Under the pieces are notes generated by a model. That model made no database searches, was not told the origin of the DNA, and saw only the letters and a program-made list of their open reading frames with translations. Shown piece after piece: positions 50,932 to 61,784 of a DNA stretch of 64,000 bases (positions are counted from its first letter, which is position 1; each line of letters begins with the position of its first letter). The translations under genes and the position numbers were made by a program. This DNA is from Nostoc cf. commune SO-36. GTDB taxonomy: Bacteria; Cyanobacteriota; Cyanobacteriia; Cyanobacteriales; Nostocaceae. The stretch lies in the NCBI RefSeq assembly GCF_023734775.1, contig NZ_AP025732.1, positions 6,136,501-6,200,500 of the forward strand, read 5' to 3'.

Positions 50932-51485
50932 GAGTAGAATATTGGGAACAGGTCAGAGATATAGATCCAGATAACTTAGTATTCCTAGATGAGACAGGAG
51001 TTTTATTAGGTCTGGCAAGAACTCATGCGCGTTCGCAACAAGGAACAAGAGCTTACGACCAAAAACCATTTTATAGAGGTGCAAAAGTCACAGTAATTGG
51101 AGCAATTAGTATTAAAAAAGTAGTGGCGTTAATGACGATGAATAACTCAATGGATAGCCAAGCATTTGATGTATTCATTGAGAAGTTTTTAGCGCCTAAT
51201 TTATGGACAGGAGCAGTAGTCGTCATGGATAACTTACCTGCCCATAAACTAGCATCAATTGTACCAATGATTGAAGCTGTAGGTGCGAAAGTTATTTGTT
51301 TATCCTCATACTCTCCTGATTTTAATCCAATCGAGTTATGGTGGTCACAACTCAAATCTTTTTTACGCAGTTTTGCTCCAACTACAACAGAAATGGTTGA
51401 TACAGTAATCTCAGTTGCACTCGACTTAATGAATCCTCAACATTTAAAAAACTGGTTTACTAATTGTTGCTATTGTACCTCATAA
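50889..51485 (+). CDS. IS630 transposase, second frame (DDE catalytic part)
   Basis: 198 codons in the -1 frame, made as a fusion with the first frame. Contains the DDE triad: VFLDETG (first Asp), VVMDNLPAHK (second Asp) and SPDFNPIELWWSQLK (Glu), all present in an RNase H-like fold. The ATG at 50889 is probably not used by itself. Element looks potentially active. Confidence 0.87.
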   Translation: MRSSQAATERVQKLRVEYWEQVRDIDPDNLVFLDETGVLLGLARTHARSQQGTRAYDQKPFYRGAKVTVIGAISIKKVVALMTMNNSMDSQAFDVFIEKFLAPNLWTGAVVVMDNLPAHKLASIVPMIEAVGAKVICLSSYSPDFNPIELWWSQLKSFLRSFAPTTTEMVDTVISVALDLMNPQHLKNWFTNCCYCTS

Positions 51486-51523
51486 CACCGGGAAGTGCTG
51501 TATAACTCCAAACTCCAAACTTG

Positions 51524-53284
51524 TTAAGATGCTAATAAGTGTGGCTGAGGCATTAAACTCTGGAGAGTATGACGCAACTGAGCGATCGCTTGGACTTGAG
51601 AATCACCAGTTTCCTGAAATTGATCCAAAGATTCTCCAATTCCTTGCAGCTTGTGCCGTAATCCATCTAGAGAATCCTGAATTGGTTGTAGCGCTTCTTG
51701 ATAAAGATTCACCCGACCACAGCATTCAGCAGTTGTTCTTCTTAGAGATAGCAAGTTCTCTTCGATCGCTTTCAATTCTTGGCGCTTTTCATCCAGATCG
51801 TGAGTTTGATTATCAATCATTCCCTGATTTAGCTCAATACCAGAACGAATCTGCTCAATCTCACGTTCCAGCTTTTGGATTTCTTGTGAATATTGTTGTC
51901 GCTGGCTTTCAATTTGTAACAGAATCGGTTCTAAATTAACTTTATTACCTTCTTCTTCATCAACAACAGTATGTCCTTGTCGCCGTAGCAATACAGCTTG
52001 GTGTTGCTTAAGAAATTTCTGATGCTGCAACATATTGCGGCGTTGTCCCACCAAACTGGAGTTTAGCATCTGATAAAGGTCTTTTTCATCTGTTAGTTCC
52101 AGTTCCAAATTAATGTGGTCATGGTCAGATGCATTATTTATTTTAGTTTGCAGTTCTTCTATAGCTTCTTGTTTATATTTCAGTTCTTGTTCTTGATCGT
52201 GAACAAAGCTCGCATCTATTTCTAACTTATACTGCAAGTCTTGGACTATCTTTTGTAGTTCTTCTAAAGGCATTTTGTCCAAAGCCTCCACATCAGCTTG
52301 CTTGCCGAGAACTACGTCGCCAGATGTTGCAGCTAAAGAGTGAATCTGTTGATATAACTCCTCTTGACTTTGTAACTGCTCTTTGATGATCCGAGCATAC
52401 TCTTGCTTGCTGTTAAAGTCTGCTGTATTTATTTGCAATTGGGCTGTGTGCTGAACTAAAGAATTTTGTGCTTCTTGACACGCATTTTGGCGATCGCTAA
52501 AAGTTTGTGACAATAACTCTACTTCTTTTTGCTGTTGTGCGATCGCAATTTTTTGCTCCTCCAATTTTTGCCAGTGCGGGGTAAGAGTCGCTTGCTGCTT
52601 TTCGATCAATTCAAAGGCTAGATGTAAGTGTTCTCTAACCTTTTCTGTAGGAACAACACGACTAGACAAGCGATCGAGTAACTCACTCATTACCCGGCTT
52701 TGCTCCTCATCTAAAACCGTTCCTGATTTAAAATCTGCAAGACGTTCTTCTAGGCGACGCTGCTCACCTCGTAAATGCTCCCAAGCGCCTTCCAATTCTA
52801 GGCGGTTGCGCTCAACTTCTGTTTGCAATCGTTCAATTTCTTGGCGGGAAGTGTCAACTTCCTGTTTTTGCTCCTCTAGGTGTTGCAACTCTTCCTCCAA
52901 TTGTTGCAACTGTTCTGAGCGCACTTCCATGTCCATTTCCCGGCGATTCAACTCTTGCGCCTGAAACGTCAGCGATTGCTTCCACTGATCAATTTCATCT
53001 TCCTTGAGCTTAAATTTCTCCAATTGGCGGGAAAAATTCTGCAAAATGTTGACTAGCGGACGCCCAGCTTCTTGAACCCGTTGCACTTGACGATTCGGAT
53101 TCAGTTCAACCAGTACCAAAGCACCGTCATTTAATTTGCTTGCTTCCTCGGCGGCAATCACTTCTTCCGACACAGTACTCCAATTCTGGTCAGTTCGCTG
53201 ACAAGCTAGCAGTTTCAGTTCGGTTTTGGCTCCGCCACTGAGTAAACCACCTTTCTGTTTTTGTACTTCTGCTAAATACAGCAC
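51524..53284 (-). CDS. hmpF: HmpF, coiled-coil regulator of type IV pili and motility
   Basis: 586 residues with a short N-terminal domain (MLYLAEVQKQKGGLLSGGAK, ...LLACQRTDQNWS, about 1-75) and then almost only coiled coil (about 80-560; heptads rich in Gln, Glu, Leu such as EQLQQLEEELQHLEEQKQEVD). In Nostoc punctiforme HmpF locates to cell poles and drives pilus activity in hormogonia; it is needed for gliding. The context agrees: it is divergent from hmpA-E, as in that species. No membrane segment. The IS630 element sits just past its stop, so its terminator may be displaced. Confidence 0.88.
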   Translation of the reverse strand: MLYLAEVQKQKGGLLSGGAKTELKLLACQRTDQNWSTVSEEVIAAEEASKLNDGALVLVELNPNRQVQRVQEAGRPLVNILQNFSRQLEKFKLKEDEIDQWKQSLTFQAQELNRREMDMEVRSEQLQQLEEELQHLEEQKQEVDTSRQEIERLQTEVERNRLELEGAWEHLRGEQRRLEERLADFKSGTVLDEEQSRVMSELLDRLSSRVVPTEKVREHLHLAFELIEKQQATLTPHWQKLEEQKIAIAQQQKEVELLSQTFSDRQNACQEAQNSLVQHTAQLQINTADFNSKQEYARIIKEQLQSQEELYQQIHSLAATSGDVVLGKQADVEALDKMPLEELQKIVQDLQYKLEIDASFVHDQEQELKYKQEAIEELQTKINNASDHDHINLELELTDEKDLYQMLNSSLVGQRRNMLQHQKFLKQHQAVLLRRQGHTVVDEEEGNKVNLEPILLQIESQRQQYSQEIQKLEREIEQIRSGIELNQGMIDNQTHDLDEKRQELKAIEENLLSLRRTTAECCGRVNLYQEALQPIQDSLDGLRHKLQGIGESLDQFQETGDSQVQAIAQLRHTLQSLMPQPHLLAS

Positions 53285-53654
53285 ACCGTTAGTCCTTTAT
53301 TGATGCACTTAAAGTTTATGTTTTGAGATATATCTTAAATAATTCTGTTAACTTGTCTCACTGAACCGAAGTTTAGGAAAACAAGACAGACAAAACTATA
53401 GACGCGAGATATTACGTCTTGATACTTATAAAAGCGAGTTAGTCGCGCCTTTATATTTTGTACTGATGACAGTGATGATGACTTCCGTGTTAACACTAGC
53501 TTTATCGAAGTGTATTACGAAAGATAAAGGTTTATAGTTTAATGTGTTGCCTAATGACAATAAGAATAGAGTAACAATCTTTCCAATAATCCATAATCAA
53601 TACTTAAACAAGAGGTCAGAATTCAGGAGTACTTAAGGAGTACTTTTTAGCTAA
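53285..53654. promoter_or_regulatory. Divergent promoter region of hmpF and hmpA
   Basis: 370 bases without a gene. Close to hmpA lies a direct repeat AGGAGTACTTA (53625-53635) / AGGAGTACTTT (53636-53646), the second 14 nt before the ATG. Hormogonium sigma factors (SigJ type) are known to act on hmp genes, but I cannot assign a promoter box by eye. A GACGCGAGATATTACGTCTTG hairpin occurs near 53401-53421. Confidence 0.45.
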
Positions 53655-54833
53655 ATGCAGGGAAATTTAAATGAAATTGATATTTGCAGTATCCTGCAAT
53701 TGATTGAGTTGGGACAACGAACCGGGCAATTATGGGTGAGAGCTAGTAGCTCTCATCATCACAACAAATTGGGTGGAGAGGGAGCAAGCATTTATCGCCC
53801 CAAACAAGAGTCTTGGTTCGTCTTTTTCTTGAATGGTCAAATTATCTATTGCCAAGAAGGTGAGAGTAGTTTATCCAGAATTAACGATTATTTACGTCAT
53901 TACCGAGTTGAGACGCGACTCACCGACAAACAAATTGCTTCCCTACTACCCACCGACGCGCCAGAGTATGCCTATCTTTGGGCGCTTTTGGAGCGGAATA
54001 TCATCAACCCAAAGATAGCTGGTAGTATCATTCAGGGCTTGGTGCATGAAACTCTCTTTGACCTGTTGAGTTTATGCCAAGGTAACTTCATTTTCCATCA
54101 AGGTGTCGCACTTGCCCCGCAATTAAACACTTTCGAGATTGCTCCATTTGTGGCAAAAATTACGAAGCAGCTGCAAGAGTGGAAGCAGCTGTATCCACAC
54201 ATTCAGTCTCCAGAACAATTACCAGTACTATCTGACAAAGTTCAACTACAATCTTCCCTGCCAGAAGCAACCGTGAATAGGCTACAACATTGGGCTGATG
54301 GTAAAACATCATTGCGTCAGCTGGCTCGCTATCTCAACCGAGACATTTTGACAGTCGCTAAGGCAATATACCCTTATGTGCAACAAAGTTGGCTACAACT
54401 AGTATATTTAGAGACAGATAAATTAGATACTCACACTGATACCTGGGAATTGCAGGGAAAACCAAAGGGGCGGATAGTATGTATTGACGATGCGATCGCC
54501 ATCGGTGAGACTATAAATTCGATCTTACAACCACAAGGTTATGAAGCGATCGCTCTCAGCGATCCTTTAGAGGCATTGAGTCTGGTTTTTCAACTCAAAC
54601 CGGATTTAATTTTATGCGATATTGCCATGTCAAAATTGGAAGGGCACGAGGTTTGCGCCATGCTGCGACATTCCACAGCATTTCGGCTCACACCGATTAT
54701 CATGCTTACTGGGAAAGATGGGTTTATTGATCGAGTCAAAGCTAGGATGGTCGGGGCAACAGATTATTTGACAAAACCCTTTACAGACACTGAGTTACTC
54801 ATGCTCGTGGAAAAATATATCAACAACCAATGA
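53655..54833 (+). CDS. hmpA: HmpA, PatA-type response regulator
   Basis: 392 residues. The N-terminal half is a PatA-type domain (DUF4388: MQGNLNEIDICSILQLIELG, QRTGQLWVRA, WFVFFLNGQIIYCQ) with further helical parts (YAYLWALLERNIINPKIAGS). The C-terminal 120 residues are a receiver: IVCIDDAI (acidic pair), LILCDIAMSKLEG (phospho-Asp), IIMLTGKDG, DYLTKPF (Lys). It takes phosphate from the CheA-like HmpE and may signal to the pilus machinery. First gene of hmpA-B-C-D-E; the gap to hmpB is about 280 bases. Confidence 0.88.
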   Translation: MQGNLNEIDICSILQLIELGQRTGQLWVRASSSHHHNKLGGEGASIYRPKQESWFVFFLNGQIIYCQEGESSLSRINDYLRHYRVETRLTDKQIASLLPTDAPEYAYLWALLERNIINPKIAGSIIQGLVHETLFDLLSLCQGNFIFHQGVALAPQLNTFEIAPFVAKITKQLQEWKQLYPHIQSPEQLPVLSDKVQLQSSLPEATVNRLQHWADGKTSLRQLARYLNRDILTVAKAIYPYVQQSWLQLVYLETDKLDTHTDTWELQGKPKGRIVCIDDAIAIGETINSILQPQGYEAIALSDPLEALSLVFQLKPDLILCDIAMSKLEGHEVCAMLRHSTAFRLTPIIMLTGKDGFIDRVKARMVGATDYLTKPFTDTELLMLVEKYINNQ

Positions 54834-55114
54834 AAATTGGGCATTGGGCAATAAATAATCTAATAGTTTTTCTTACCCTGCTTTCCTGCTCTCTCATCTT
54901 CCTCATCTATGGGGCATATTAAAGAGATCAAAGATTTGTTGATCTACTAAAAGATGAGTAAAAAGATGTTATCACAGAGTCAGCTAACTCAGCGAAACGT
55001 CAATCTCCGGGAAAATAGTGAAGACATAAAATTAATTTATACAGTTAATACTTGCGGAGGAATCAGGGAATGTTCCAACTAGGAACGTCTAAATCAGGAG
55101 GTAAATAGACATTT

Positions 55115-55480
55115 ATGAGTACAGTTCTGATTGTGGAAGACAGTATCGCGCAAAGGGAGATGATTACAGACCTCCTGAAAGCAACTGGCCTAACAGTTAC
55201 CCATGCCAGTGACGGATTAGAAGCATTGGAGGCAATCCAAATAGCACCTCCCGATTTAGTGGTATTGGATATTGTTATGCCCCGGATGAACGGCTACGAA
55301 GTTTGTCGGCGATTAAAATCCGATCCAAAAACCCAAAATGTCCCTGTGGTTATGTGTTCTTCCAAAGGCGAAGAATTTGATCGCTACTGGGGTATGAAGC
55401 AGGGTGCAGACGCTTACATAGCCAAACCGTTTCAACCAACCGAGTTGGTAGGAACAGTCAAACAACTGCTGCGAGGATAA
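55115..55480 (+). CDS. hmpB: HmpB, CheY-like response regulator
   Basis: Single receiver domain, 121 residues: VLIVEDSIAQRE (acidic residues), LVVLDIVMPRMNGYE (phospho-Asp about 53), VVMCSSKGEEFD and YIAKPFQPTEL (conserved Lys). PilH/PixH-like. AGGAGGT 12 nt before the ATG. 13 bases separate it from hmpC, so the two are surely co-transcribed. The 280 bases upstream contain a 39-codon frame (54954-55073, MSKKMLSQSQLTQRN) that I do not call. Confidence 0.93.
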   Translation: MSTVLIVEDSIAQREMITDLLKATGLTVTHASDGLEALEAIQIAPPDLVVLDIVMPRMNGYEVCRRLKSDPKTQNVPVVMCSSKGEEFDRYWGMKQGADAYIAKPFQPTELVGTVKQLLRG

Positions 55481-55493
55481 GGATAAAAACAAC

Positions 55494-56024
55494 ATGGTCA
55501 GCAAACCGGACTTTTTAAGTGGCAACGGTCAAGACCACTTCCGACCAGAATTACAAGTAGAAAGTCCTGAAGGTGAGTTACATTTGAGGTTTTACATTCC
55601 CTCGCATCAGGAGTTTGCACTACAAGCAACTGGCATCCGGGAGGTAATTGAACTAAGTCCTGATAGAATCACCCCGATTCCTAATGCTTCTCCTTTACTT
55701 TTGGGTACTCTAAATTTACGAGGTCGAGTTATTTGGGTGGCCGATTTGGGTCAATTTCTAGGGGAAGCAAGTGCATTAAACACGGATAGAGCGGAAATTT
55801 CGGTGATTGCCATTGAAGAGCAAGACACAATAGTGGGTTTAGCAGTAGAGGAAATCGGTGGTATGGACTGGCTGGATGTCCAAAATCTCATGCCACCAAC
55901 TAATGTTCCTGATACGATGGCTCCTTTTTTACGTGGAGAGTGGTCATTAGGTGCTAAAAATAATCAGTGTCTACGACTGCTCGATCAAATGGCAATTGTA
56001 CGGAGTGCTAGGTGGGCAGGATGA
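55494..56024 (+). CDS. hmpC: HmpC, CheW-like coupling protein
   Basis: 176 residues with one CheW domain: [82 protein letters not shown]. It couples the receptor HmpD to the kinase HmpE. Its stop overlaps an ATG of the receptor gene in ATGA (56021-56024), showing translational coupling. Confidence 0.93.
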   Translation: MVSKPDFLSGNGQDHFRPELQVESPEGELHLRFYIPSHQEFALQATGIREVIELSPDRITPIPNASPLLLGTLNLRGRVIWVADLGQFLGEASALNTDRAEISVIAIEEQDTIVGLAVEEIGGMDWLDVQNLMPPTNVPDTMAPFLRGEWSLGAKNNQCLRLLDQMAIVRSARWAG

Positions 56025-58975
56025 AATTGGAGGAGGAAATGGCAGCAAGTATTGATAATTACGAGCCAACATATCAACAGGCGATGACCGCCTATGTTCA
56101 AAGAAATTATGACGTTGCGGCCACTTTAGTTGACCAAGTGGTGCAAGATTTACCAAATGACCCCAACTCCCATTTGTTAAGGGGTCACATCTACTATGTT
56201 TTACAGCAGTACGATGTAGCAAAAGAAGAATATCAACAGGTATTAGGCTTGACTAACGATCAAGAAATTATTGCTTTTGCCAATAATGGAATTGAGAATA
56301 TCAATCAATATCTACAGTCATTCGGTGGGCAGGTTGATACATCCGGAAGTCAAGAGCAAATAAATTCCTTAGAGATGTCTGATGCACTGGCATATAGCGA
56401 ACCAGAATTAGAAGATTTGGCTGCTAGTGAGGAGTTTGACAGCGAAAACCTTGATTTGAACTTTTTTGGAGAGCATCAAGAAACTGTAAATGGCATTGAG
56501 GAGATATCTTCAAAAAGCCCATTTGATATAGCCACAGAAGACAGTATTGGAACAGTCAAAACATCAGATTCTTCTACAGCTTTTGGCGATGATCCTTTCG
56601 CCATGAATGAAGAATTGCAGGAACAAGACTCAAATAATAACTGGGAGGAGAAAACAGAATTAGAGTTACCTGTTTTTTGGCAAGAAGATATGTCAGAAGA
56701 TAGTCAGGAAGAATCATTAGTAAATAGTCCTTTTTCAGATAATGAGATAAATTCTTCTCAGGAAAATTCAACTATCCATAATAATTCTTCGTCTTCTAAT
56801 TCCCAAACTTTTAATACCGAGGATAATTTCTCCGATTTATTGAGTCAGTCAAAGTCTCCAGAGCTTAATATTGGGAATTTAGAATATAAAAAATCTCGTT
56901 TTGGAGACGAAACTTTACTAATTGTTGCAGAAGAACTGAGAAATGATTCGCCAATAACAAACAAATTGGAACATGGCAGTCAAGATAATTTGCCTGAAAC
57001 CGAAGCCTATAAATGGTTAAAACCAACAGATATTGAAGCAGATGAAGCTTTTCAGCCGGATTTATCTAATAATTCTTCATCTTTAAGTAAGAATTTACCT
57101 CCCAAAGAAAAGCAGTTCAAATCAGATGAATCTATCGGTCAAACTAGCTTTGATGAAGATGAAAATTTCGATATGGAAGCATTTGAGTCTGCCTTTGGCT
57201 CAGAGGGTTTAAGCTCTTATGAAGACTCAAGCAATATACTGAATGGAGAAAATTCTAAGAGCAATATTGAGTTTTTAGATGACTTTGAGGAATTTGACGA
57301 TTTAGGCAATATTCCAGGGTTTGACATGCTCGAAGGAGATGCTAGCTTCGGCGATCTAGCAATGCATTCTGTTCCAGCAGAAACTAGTGAGACTGGACGC
57401 TCTCAAGTCGGGGAGGCTTTTCCCAGTAATGCAGCCGATCGCGAAGAGGAACTATTCTCGATGACTGGTTCCCATGAAGCCGTTCCAGTCTTTAGCCAAA
57501 CAGATGTCTCGAAACTAGAACCCAACGTCAGCATCGAGCAAGGATGGTTAGCACCGTTAGAGAATGCTTCCATTGAACGGAAACAATGGTTAATTGCTGG
57601 CAGTGTGGGCATTGTTTCGGCGCTGGTTGTAGCCACAGTTAGCTTTGTTGCCACCACATTTTCGCCACCCCAACAACGAGAAACAGTGCGAAACACAGGC
57701 TGGGCAATGTCACTAGCTGCTGGAATTGCAGGTTTTGCGACCGCAGGCTTCATGGGAAATCTGGCGCTAAAACAAATTCGGCGCACAACTAACGATCTCC
57801 AAGCTCAGTTTGAAGCTGTACGTCAAGGAAATCTGAATGCTCAAGCTACAGTGTTTTCTGAAGATGAATTAGGGCATTTATCCACGGGCTTTAATGAAAT
57901 GGCGCGGGTAATTTTCACAACCACAAGTGAAGCCCAACGCAAAGCTGATGAACAAGAGGAAGCCAAAGAAAACCTCCAACGTCAGGTGATCCGTCTCTTA
58001 GATGATGTGGAAGGTGCTGCTAGAGGCGATTTAACAGTCCAAGCGGAAGTGACAGCCGATGTACTAGGAGCCGTAGCTGATGCCTTTAATTTGACAATTC
58101 AAAACCTGCGGGATATCGTTCAACAGGTAAAAGTGGCGGCGAAGGATGTAACAAAAGGTGCAACCAACTCTGAAACTTTTGCTAGAGCTTTATCTAGTGA
58201 TGCTTTGCGCCAAGCAGAAGAGTTAGCAGTGACGCTAAATTCTGTACAGGTAATGACTGACTCGATTCAACGGGTAGCAGAGGCGGCGCGGGAAGCTGAA
58301 ACCGTTGCTCGTGATGCTAGTACGATCGCTCTTAAAGGTGGCGAAGCAGTAGAAAATACCGTAGCAGGGATTTTGGAAATTCGAGAAACCGTTGCCGAAA
58401 CCACTCGCAAAGTGAAGCGGTTGGCAGAATCTTCGCAAGAAATTTCTAAAATTGTGGCGTTGATTTCTCAAATTGCTTCCAGAACAAACTTGTTAGCACT
58501 CAATGCTAGTATTGAGGCGGCAAGAGCGGGAGAAGCTGGACGCGGGTTTGCGATCGTGGCAGATGAAGTGCGCCAGCTAGCAGATAAATCTGCAAAATCG
58601 CTTAAGGAAATTGAACAAATTGTGATGCAAATCCAAAGCGAAACAGGCTCTGTAATGACCGCGATGGAAGAAGGCACACAACAAGTAATTAAAGGGACAA
58701 AATTGGCAGAAGAAGCCAAGCGATCGCTCGAAAACATTATTCAAGTGGCGAATCGCATCGATATTCTTGTGCGCTCCATTACTACCGACACTGTAGAACA
58801 AACGGAAACTTCCCGCGCCGTTGCTCATGTAATGCAATCAGTAGAGTTGACCGCGCAAGAAACTTCCCAAGAAGCACAACGAGTTTCAGGTGCCCTACAA
58901 CACTTAGTGGGTGTATCCCGTGACTTGATTGCCTCCGTTGAACGTTTCGGAGTGGAAACTATGGAAACCAGATAA
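56021..58975 (+). CDS. hmpD: HmpD, methyl-accepting chemotaxis receptor
   Basis: About 984 residues. The start is either ATG 56021 (overlaps the hmpC stop, coupled) or ATG 56039 ([10 protein letters not shown], with AGGAGG only 2 nt before). N-terminal TPR-like helices (about 10-100), then a long acidic low-complexity linker (about 100-515) rich in Asn, Ser, Asp, Glu. Two membrane helices (about 525-550 [20 protein letters not shown]; 565-590 [22 protein letters not shown]), a HAMP pair ([18 protein letters not shown]) and an MCP signalling domain whose tip reads [37 protein letters not shown]. PilJ/PixJ-like. No bilin-binding GAF domain is seen, so light sensing is unlikely. Confidence 0.92.
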   Translation: MKLEEEMAASIDNYEPTYQQAMTAYVQRNYDVAATLVDQVVQDLPNDPNSHLLRGHIYYVLQQYDVAKEEYQQVLGLTNDQEIIAFANNGIENINQYLQSFGGQVDTSGSQEQINSLEMSDALAYSEPELEDLAASEEFDSENLDLNFFGEHQETVNGIEEISSKSPFDIATEDSIGTVKTSDSSTAFGDDPFAMNEELQEQDSNNNWEEKTELELPVFWQEDMSEDSQEESLVNSPFSDNEINSSQENSTIHNNSSSSNSQTFNTEDNFSDLLSQSKSPELNIGNLEYKKSRFGDETLLIVAEELRNDSPITNKLEHGSQDNLPETEAYKWLKPTDIEADEAFQPDLSNNSSSLSKNLPPKEKQFKSDESIGQTSFDEDENFDMEAFESAFGSEGLSSYEDSSNILNGENSKSNIEFLDDFEEFDDLGNIPGFDMLEGDASFGDLAMHSVPAETSETGRSQVGEAFPSNAADREEELFSMTGSHEAVPVFSQTDVSKLEPNVSIEQGWLAPLENASIERKQWLIAGSVGIVSALVVATVSFVATTFSPPQQRETVRNTGWAMSLAAGIAGFATAGFMGNLALKQIRRTTNDLQAQFEAVRQGNLNAQATVFSEDELGHLSTGFNEMARVIFTTTSEAQRKADEQEEAKENLQRQVIRLLDDVEGAARGDLTVQAEVTADVLGAVADAFNLTIQNLRDIVQQVKVAAKDVTKGATNSETFARALSSDALRQAEELAVTLNSVQVMTDSIQRVAEAAREAETVARDASTIALKGGEAVENTVAGILEIRETVAETTRKVKRLAESSQEISKIVALISQIASRTNLLALNASIEAARAGEAGRGFAIVADEVRQLADKSAKSLKEIEQIVMQIQSETGSVMTAMEEGTQQVIKGTKLAEEAKRSLENIIQVANRIDILVRSITTDTVEQTETSRAVAHVMQSVELTAQETSQEAQRVSGALQHLVGVSRDLIASVERFGVETMETR

Positions 58976-58977
58976 AT

Positions 58978-59066
58978 TGTCATTTGTCCTTTGTCCTTTG
59001 TTATTTGCTAATGACCAATGACCAATGACTAATGACTAATAACTAATGACTAATGACTCTTGACTA
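58978..59066. repeat. Heptamer tandem repeat between hmpD and hmpE
   Basis: About ten copies of 7-bp units TTTGTCC, CCAATGA and CTAATGA; the first half complements the second. It fills nearly the whole gap between hmpD and hmpE and may form a hairpin in the operon message. Confidence 0.75.
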
Positions 59067-59073
59067 AAAAACT

Positions 59074-59742
59074 ATGCTGCCGGAACAACAACAGCGGATT
59101 TTAGGTTACTTTATTGAAGAAGCCAGGGATCACCTGAATACCATTGAGCAGGGCTTACTGAATTTAGAGGGTACCCTGAACGACCCGGAAATGATCAGTG
59201 AGGTCTTCCGGGCGGCTCACTCCATCAAAGGAGGAGCCGCGATGCTTGGATTGACTAGCATCCAGCATACCTCGCACCGTCTGGAAGATTGTTTCAAAGT
59301 TCTTAAAGATAATCCGGTTCAGATTGACCAAAAGTTAGAGTCTTTATTTCTTGGTGTATCTGATACCTTAAAAGTGCTGTTAGAGAATCTGAGTGGGACT
59401 TATGGTCTTTCCGAAGATGCAGCTAACACTTTGATGTCAGAAACTGAGCCAGTCTTTCAATGGCTGTATCAGCATTTGGAACTACTTGTAGAACAAGGAA
59501 AGAGTGGAGTAGCCAGCAGTTCTAACGCAACAGAACTACATACAACCTCTGTAGATAATGTCTCTACACTTACAGAAATATTCCTACGGCGAGATATTCC
59601 CAGTTTGGCAGAAGATGTCCATCAGGAATCTCCAGACTTAGTAGTATCCCAGCGTTTGCCAGTTACCGTTAAAGAAAATAATTGGGGCGAGTTTCAAGCC
59701 CAGGTGTTACAAACACTGCGGGAAATGTTGCAATTAGTTTAA
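59074..59742 (+). CDS. hmpE: HmpE (CheA-like kinase), N-terminal HPt fragment
   Basis: 222 codons with a CheA P1/HPt domain: QQRILGYFIEEARDHLNTIEQGLLNLE, then FRAAHSIKGGAAMLG with the phosphorylated His (about 51) and GLTSIQHTSHRLEDCFKVL. The frame ends in MLQLV* at 59740. In the neighbouring frame the sequence continues SKPQPPQLGKTSSNAVHQLVKLGE..., a natural follow-on, so one base is missing or extra near 59730-59738 (AATTAGTTTAAG). The rest of the kinase lies in the next two entries. Confidence 0.88.
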   Translation: MLPEQQQRILGYFIEEARDHLNTIEQGLLNLEGTLNDPEMISEVFRAAHSIKGGAAMLGLTSIQHTSHRLEDCFKVLKDNPVQIDQKLESLFLGVSDTLKVLLENLSGTYGLSEDAANTLMSETEPVFQWLYQHLELLVEQGKSGVASSSNATELHTTSVDNVSTLTEIFLRRDIPSLAEDVHQESPDLVVSQRLPVTVKENNWGEFQAQVLQTLREMLQLV

Positions 59743-61784
59743 GCAAACCACAACCCCCTCAACTCGGCAAAACCTCCAGCAATGCTGTTCACCAGTTAGT
59801 CAAACTTGGTGAAACTTGGAATTTGCCTAAGTGGTGTGGTTTGTGTCAAGCAGCAGGTAGTGCGATCGCTAATCCCGAAAATACTTATCTGACTTTAGCT
59901 AAAATTGTCATTACCGAAATTAAACAAGCTCAAGAATTAGTTCTGCAAGGTAGAGAAGCCGAAATTGCAATTAGTCAGCAACTAGAAGCACTTTTGAGCG
60001 TTGCAGAAATTGAGTTATTAGAATTTACGCCTGATTTGTTTGATGAAGAGTCTGCGGCTTTGACAGAATCAGAGCCAATATCTGCTAACACAGAGGCGTT
60101 AGCCCAAACAACTGAAGAACTGAATCTAAACGAAGATAGTAGCGATCGCGCAGCGTTAGCGAGTCCACAAGCGTTTGACTACGATAACGTCAAGGGCGAT
60201 CGCTCCTCTCTTCAGTTCCAAAGAACACAACTAAATGCAGCAACTCATACTAGTCTTACCTTCACCACACACGACGAAGCACATCCAGTCAGTAACAATC
60301 TTGACCCCAATGGCCCAGAGGTAGGATAGCTGAGTTAAATAGCCTTGCTGATTTATTTGAAGGTGAAACTCCCGAACTAGATGAAAGCTGGCATCAAGAA
60401 GAAACCTTAGATATTGTTGACACCGATGAATTTGGAATTGATTTCAGCAACACTGATGCTGAGGCTGCTGATGGCGAGTTATCCGATTTACTTTCCTTGG
60501 ATGGAAGACACAAACAACGCGCAGCACCCAACAATTACAACTGCGGCAGAAGATTTATCCTTGTTATTTGGTGACAATTTCTTAGAAAAAGAGAATTCGG
60601 AACCGCAAAATCAACAAATAGCTACTACGACTGTAGAGTTAAGTCATGTTAATGAACTTGATATAAATTTAGACTCTTCTTACTCCGAAATTTTAGAAGA
60701 ATTTATTGATATTCCTAGTGATACAAACCAGACTTCTGGTGAGATTGTCCAAAATAAAAATAGTGTAGTTGAAGATTTGTTGACACTGGGAATAGATAAT
60801 GATGAGCTATTGTCAATAGGTGAAGTAACTCAACCAGAAACTGAACCGTTCGCCAGTGTGGAACTATCTACCAATCAACAAAATAGTTTTGATAACTTAT
60901 TTTTAGAAACTAGAAATGCAAATTGGGTAGAAGAAATTACCCCTAGCGACTACATAGAATTACCCCAGCAAACAGGCTTGTCTTTGGACAACCTATTTGC
61001 TGAAATGGAAGAACAGACACTACTGCCGACAAGTGAATCAGAAATAGGTGATTTATTTGATACATCTCCGACAACAGCACCTGATTTTTCTCAATCAGAA
61101 AATGATCTGAGCAACTTCTGGAACCAAGAAACCACAGAGGAAAAGGACGAATTCGATTCCTTAATTGATCAGAATGTGGAAAAGGCGTTAAATGAGAGTT
61201 TGTTTACTGCGGCGGCTGATGACATTTTTGCCGATAATCAGCAGTCCATACCTTCTGCTATAACCAGTTTTGATCTAGAAGAAGATTTTGATATCAATTT
61301 CCAGCATGAAGAGCAGCTAGATTTGATATTCTCATCAGATTCTGGAGATGATTTATTTGATGAGTTAGCACTGAGTAGCTCAACAATTTTCCCTGGAATC
61401 AATGATGACTCTACGGTTGAAAGTCCTTCGTTCGTGCAGCATCCAGAAGAAGAAATTATTAAGCCGCAAGAACCAGAAGCTTTAGATTTTGCTCCAGAAT
61501 TTACTAATCAACCCCCAGAAATATCTAGTGTTGCTCTGGAAGTTAATTCATTAGATGCCTTTGATGAAAATCCGCAGCAGCTGTTTGAAGATGTAGCAAC
61601 ATCCACCTATATTCGAGATGGATACCACAGATAATTCTGTGGATGAACTATCAGAAACTATCAGTTTTGGAGAAACTTCAGATTCGGTATCAGTCGAATG
61701 CACAACCAGGAGAATTTGTTCGCTTCCTTCGATGAAAATCCACAACTGCTATTTGAAGATGTAGCAACATCGACACATATTCAA
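59743..61784 (+). pseudogene. hmpE: HmpE linker segment, broken by several frameshifts
   Basis: Connecting part between HPt and the kinase core. It reads in frame 3 from 59735 to about 60326 (NLPKWCGLCQAAGSAIA; ELVLQGREAEIAISQQLEALL), in frame 2 from about 60329 to 60490 (AELNSLADLFEGETPELDES) and in frame 3 again from about 60491 (MEDTNNAQHPTITTAAEDLS). The two inner shifts cancel. A third set lies in the first tandem repeat unit (61590-61757): +1 near 61613 (ATTCGAGATGG for ATTCAAATGG) and +2 between 61702 and 61715, total +3, so the frame returns. The content is acidic and low-complexity, with LSDLL/LSLLFGDN-type short motifs. Confidence 0.75.

Larger units (their letters stand above)
50484..51502 (+). 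mobile_element. Complete IS630-type insertion sequence with TA target duplication
   Basis: Element 50486-51500 flanked by TA on both sides (50484-50485, 51501-51502), the mark of IS630/Tc1 insertion. Including the TA, the 28-bp ends 50484-50511 and 51475-51502 are inverted and match at about 24 of 28 positions (TACAGC, CTTCC, TGTTAT, AGGTAC blocks). It carries one transposase in two overlapping frames. It lies between ispH and hmpF, 22 bases beyond the hmpF stop, so it does not break a gene. Confidence 0.88.

Noticed and set aside
51529..51939. 136-codon plus-strand frame at the start of the hmpF region
   Set aside because: It lies fully antisense to the hmpF coiled coil; repetitive codons of the coiled coil keep the opposite strand open. 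No family features.
54954..55073. 39-codon frame MSKKMLSQSQLTQRN between hmpA and hmpB
   Set aside because: No clear ribosome site and no known family; could be a leader peptide but the support is too thin to call.
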